This document shows positions 62,027-64,000 of a stretch of DNA of 64,000 nucleotides, in pieces. Origin of the DNA: an uncultured Pseudomonadales bacterium (GTDB lineage: Bacteria; Pseudomonadota; Gammaproteobacteria; Pseudomonadales; Azotimanducaceae). Below the pieces are notes generated by a model. That model was not told the origin of the DNA and did not search any database. It worked only from the letters and a program-made list of their open reading frames with translations. Every line of letters begins with the position of its first letter. Position 1 is the first letter of the stretch. Position numbers and translations under genes: made by a program. The DNA lies in NCBI GenBank assembly GCA_943787425.1, contig CALSMJ010000006.1, positions 58,374 to 122,373 of the forward strand, in the 5' to 3' direction.

Positions 62027-62476
62027 ATGACGCGCTCGCGTAATCCGCACAAGCTGATTTTGGGCGCCTTTTTAGGCGCCCTTTTTCTTTGGGGTGTACT
62101 ATCTTTGCATTTAAACGTTCAGCCAAGGGTTGCCTGGGTCTTGCACCAATGGCCGATGTTTTTCGTGTTTTGTGTGGCGAGCCCAATTATCGAGGAGTAC
62201 GTGTTTCGCGGCCTACTATATGACGCGGTGGATACGCGGTGGCCTCGGGTTTGGCCGTCGGGTGCCCGCTTATGGATTAGCTCTGCAAATGTGATAACGA
62301 CCTTTTTGTTCGTAATAGCTCACATGATCGCGCGGGATCCAATCGCGGGCGCTTTAGTTCTTCTGCCATCGATCTATTTAGGGTTATTGCGACAGCGTTA
62401 CGATGGAATAGGTCCCTGCATGTTGGTTCATTCTGCATGGAATATCGGTTGGTTTAGTTTGTTCCCACCGATTTGA
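62027..62476 (+). CDS. mrtJ: CPBP-family glutamic intramembrane protease, MrtJ type (JDVT-CTERM sorting)
   Basis: 149 residues with about four membrane helices. Motifs of CPBP (CAAX protease and bacteriocin-processing) family proteases are present: the catalytic EEYVFRG (EExxxR), FVIAHMI (FxxxH) and HSAWN (HxxxN). It sits directly after a gene whose product ends in a GGGGC/helix/RKR signal. In many genomes a single such protease is encoded next to its only JDVT-CTERM substrate, and this pair fits. It would cut the substrate near the Cys-containing signal in the inner membrane. A terminator-like hairpin lies inside its codons 12-22. Confidence 0.82.
   Translation: MTRSRNPHKLILGAFLGALFLWGVLSLHLNVQPRVAWVLHQWPMFFVFCVASPIIEEYVFRGLLYDAVDTRWPRVWPSGARLWISSANVITTFLFVIAHMIARDPIAGALVLLPSIYLGLLRQRYDGIGPCMLVHSAWNIGWFSLFPPI
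62062..62090 (+). terminator. Strong intrinsic-terminator-like hairpin inside the mrtJ reading frame
   Basis: GGGCGCC (62062-62068), loop TTTTTA, GGCGCCC (62075-62081), then TTTTTCTTT. This is a perfect 7-bp GC stem followed by a T-run on the transcribed strand, 40 bases after the stop of the surface-protein gene. Its position is ideal for ending that transcript, yet it lies within mrtJ codons for the first membrane helix. Partial read-through would keep MrtJ low. Confidence 0.75.
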
Positions 62477-62575
62477 ACTTCAATCAAGACAGTGCAGTTT
62501 CAGAATCTTAAGCGCAGTTCGGTCGGTGCGTGGCTTATTGGATGCGTGGGTGAAAAATCTTTAACCCTACTAAAG

Positions 62576-63346
62576 CTAGACAACGAGGCGTTTTATTAGA
62601 TCAGCTCGTTCTGCGGGCTTAACCGCCGCGGCTTCCAAATACCCCTCAATACCGCCAAACTCGGCCTTGAGGCCCATCAGAGCGGCCTCAAGGTATTCTC
62701 GCTTGACTTGAGTAATGACCTCTAGTGAGGCCGCGTCAATCTCAATGCCTTGCTCGAGCATTCTATCGCGGGTGCGGGTCATCAACTCACTCGCCTCATT
62801 AGTCAACAGGTAATCTGCCATCACGAGTTGCTCGGATACGCCAAGCATCAATTGGATCACCGCAACCCCGAAGCCGGTACGATCTTTACCGGCCATACAG
62901 TGCACTAAAAAGCCTCGTTCAGTAGCGATTAAGGCCCGAAACATCTGCGCATAGGCGGCGACATGTTCGCAGGCGATTTCCCGAGTAATTTCTTGCATAA
63001 AGGCGCTGCGTTCCGCAGCAGAGTGCTGGCCCATGGACACACTGCCTCGCAAATCTGAGCTCGTGCCCGGCGCGATCGGGATGTGTTTTTGGCAGTCAAA
63101 TGTCGGCAGATTAGGCGTTGGATACAGCGCCACTTCGTCGGTGCCGCGTAAATCGCAAATCACGCCAATATTCAGCGCTTGAAATCCTGCAGCGCCGTCT
63201 GCGGTAACATCGCTCAACATGCCGCATCGAAATAAGTGACCCTTGATAACATGCCCGCCGGATGCTGTCGGGTAGCCCCCAAAATCCCTAAAGTTCAAAC
63301 TGCCTTCGAGGCAAAGGAATCGGTCGGACGGGTTTTGAAAGATCAT
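62576..63346 (-). CDS. Tyrosine-protein phosphatase-like enzyme
   Basis: About 256 residues of the bacterial Y_phosphatase3 family, relatives of MptpB-type lipid/protein phosphatases. NFRDFGGYPTASGGHVIKG opens the family. The P-loop is HCMAGKDRTGFG, with catalytic Cys, a Lys-Asp that favours phosphoinositide-like substrates in relatives, and Arg. The ATG at 63346 has AGGA nine bases upstream; TTG 63352 is the longest start. Function in this organism is unknown. Confidence 0.88.
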   Translation of the reverse strand: MIFQNPSDRFLCLEGSLNFRDFGGYPTASGGHVIKGHLFRCGMLSDVTADGAAGFQALNIGVICDLRGTDEVALYPTPNLPTFDCQKHIPIAPGTSSDLRGSVSMGQHSAAERSAFMQEITREIACEHVAAYAQMFRALIATERGFLVHCMAGKDRTGFGVAVIQLMLGVSEQLVMADYLLTNEASELMTRTRDRMLEQGIEIDAASLEVITQVKREYLEAALMGLKAEFGGIEGYLEAAAVKPAERADLIKRLVV

Positions 63347-63415
63347 ACTCAAGGTTCCTAAAACTTAACCTAGATCGAAGGCGGTCAGCAGCGCGTCGAC
63401 TGGGTTCTTGCGCCG

Positions 63416-63730
63416 CTAGGGTAACACTTTTTGAAGTTCAAAACTGACGGCCTTGCCGTGTTTGCTGTCTGCAACGGCGGTGTCTTGCCAAAGCCGCTCC
63501 AGCCCGGGATTTTCACGTAACTCGCGCACAAGACCTTTAATCAGAAGCGCGATCCAGGTCGCTGCCTCTTTTTCGCCACGGCTTTGATGCGCTTCATCTG
63601 CGCTTAGGGCAAAGGTATGAAATCGACTTCTGGCCAGAGCAAAAAAATGCTCAAAGTCCTCCTCGGAGAGGGCTTCACCGGCGCATCCTAGCCGCCAAAT
63701 TTCTTGGAGGGAGTGTTTGGGCGGGTTCAT
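63416..63730 (-). CDS. Hypothetical protein
   Basis: About 104 residues from ATG 63730, with AGGA nine bases upstream. The frame is open to 63820, but the extra residues look noncoding. The product (MNPPKHSLQEIWRLGC...) is helical, acidic, without a membrane segment, and I do not recognise it. It precedes the phosphatase gene on the same strand by about 70 bases. Confidence 0.55.
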   Translation of the reverse strand: MNPPKHSLQEIWRLGCAGEALSEEDFEHFFALARSRFHTFALSADEAHQSRGEKEAATWIALLIKGLVRELRENPGLERLWQDTAVADSKHGKAVSFELQKVLP

Positions 63731-63925
63731 AGGCCGAATTCCTGAAACATGGATTGGTGTAAAAGTGTACGACCCGGCGTCCCAACTAGACCGCCAGCGC
63801 CAGCTTGAACCGGTGATCAATCATACCACTCGAATATAAAACCTAAAAAGCGCGTATTATCAAAGTGAGGACTGCCGTAGACGGGTTCGACAAGACCACA
63901 ACGCAAGACCAGCCTTGCCGTTAAG

Positions 63926-64000
63926 CTAATGATAGAAAACGGGCTTCGCCGCCAGCGTTTTAGCAGCCCAGGTTTCGGGCAAATAGGGCGCATGGGCCTG
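63926..64000 (-). CDS. Possible C-terminal end of a gene continuing beyond the right edge
   Basis: The minus strand reads 24 codons to a TAG at 63926-63928 with a natural-looking product end (QAHAPYLPETWAAKTLAAKP...). No family can be named from this short piece. It is listed because no other feature explains the edge. Confidence 0.3.
   Translation of the reverse strand, partial: QAHAPYLPETWAAKTLAAKPVFYH

Noticed and set aside
63870..64000. tmRNA-like or other structured RNA at the right edge (GACGGGTTCGAC)
   Set aside because: Only a short stretch resembles the tmRNA 5' end; no tag reading frame or acceptor stem is visible, and a short C-terminal coding end explains part of it.

Overview
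This window looks like a chromosomal segment of a marine, aerobic gammaproteobacterium. The placement rests on RapA, a DUF1244 protein, the split B12-dependent ribonucleotide reductase NrdJa/NrdJb (as in Pseudomonas), the Bfr/Bfd pair, and a CYP153 alkane hydroxylase operon of the kind found in hydrocarbon-using marine Gammaproteobacteria. G+C is roughly 50-55% by eye. I recognised no tRNA, rRNA, CRISPR array, transposase or phage gene. The genus cannot be named from the sequence alone.

Layout. 0-7 kb is housekeeping: periplasmic protease Prc (cut by the left edge), an FKBP-type isomerase, a Qnr-like pentapeptide protein, signal peptidase I, two transglutaminase-like proteins, and divergent bacterioferritin and Bfd genes sharing a probable Fur site. 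7-10.6 kb is a complete CYP153 system (P450, 2Fe-2S ferredoxin, FAD reductase). 10.8-19.1 kb holds a homologue of the tRNA-queuosine mannosyltransferase GTDC1, then rapA, DUF1244, thyA and nrdJb/nrdJa. An 860-bp gap with a degenerate 14/16-bp tandem array follows. 20-28.7 kb holds an SDR, an acyl-CoA synthetase, a spermidine-synthase-like protein split into membrane and soluble genes, a heterodimeric ABC exporter (second subunit frameshifted) and DUF1853. 28.8-51.2 kb is a catabolic region: esterase, NADH-dehydrogenase/SelD fusion, cupin, amidohydrolase, SnoaL-like protein, two Rieske oxygenases, a second P450, several SDRs, an LLM oxidoreductase and a zinc alcohol dehydrogenase. They probably take apart an alicyclic, aromatic or terpenoid/steroid-like substrate, but the substrate is not evident.

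Inside that region, 39.9-45.1 kb carries a phosphotransferase and a TlpA / DUF4266 / DUF3570 / ApbE / cytochrome c-like cluster with about eight single-base frameshifts. Only one clear frameshift was seen in the rest of the window. This is either gene decay or locally poor sequence.

The most interesting part is 52.6-62.5 kb. Three overlapping genes encode a membrane-anchored protein, a 1443-residue secreted protein with two different zinc-metalloprotease motifs and tandem dockerin-like calcium repeats, and a lipoprotein. They are followed by a 1203-residue surface protein that begins with a cohesin-like domain, continues with HYR-like modules and ends in a JDVT-CTERM-type sorting signal. Next comes its probable sorting protease, a CPBP glutamic protease of MrtJ type. 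I propose a non-cellulosomal cohesin-dockerin system in which a sorted surface scaffold holds dockerin-tagged metalloproteases and perhaps the dockerin-tagged cytochrome of the 44-kb cluster. A strong intrinsic terminator lies inside the start of the mrtJ reading frame and could set a high substrate-to-protease ratio. The window ends with a tyrosine phosphatase, a small unknown protein and the possible C-terminus of another gene.
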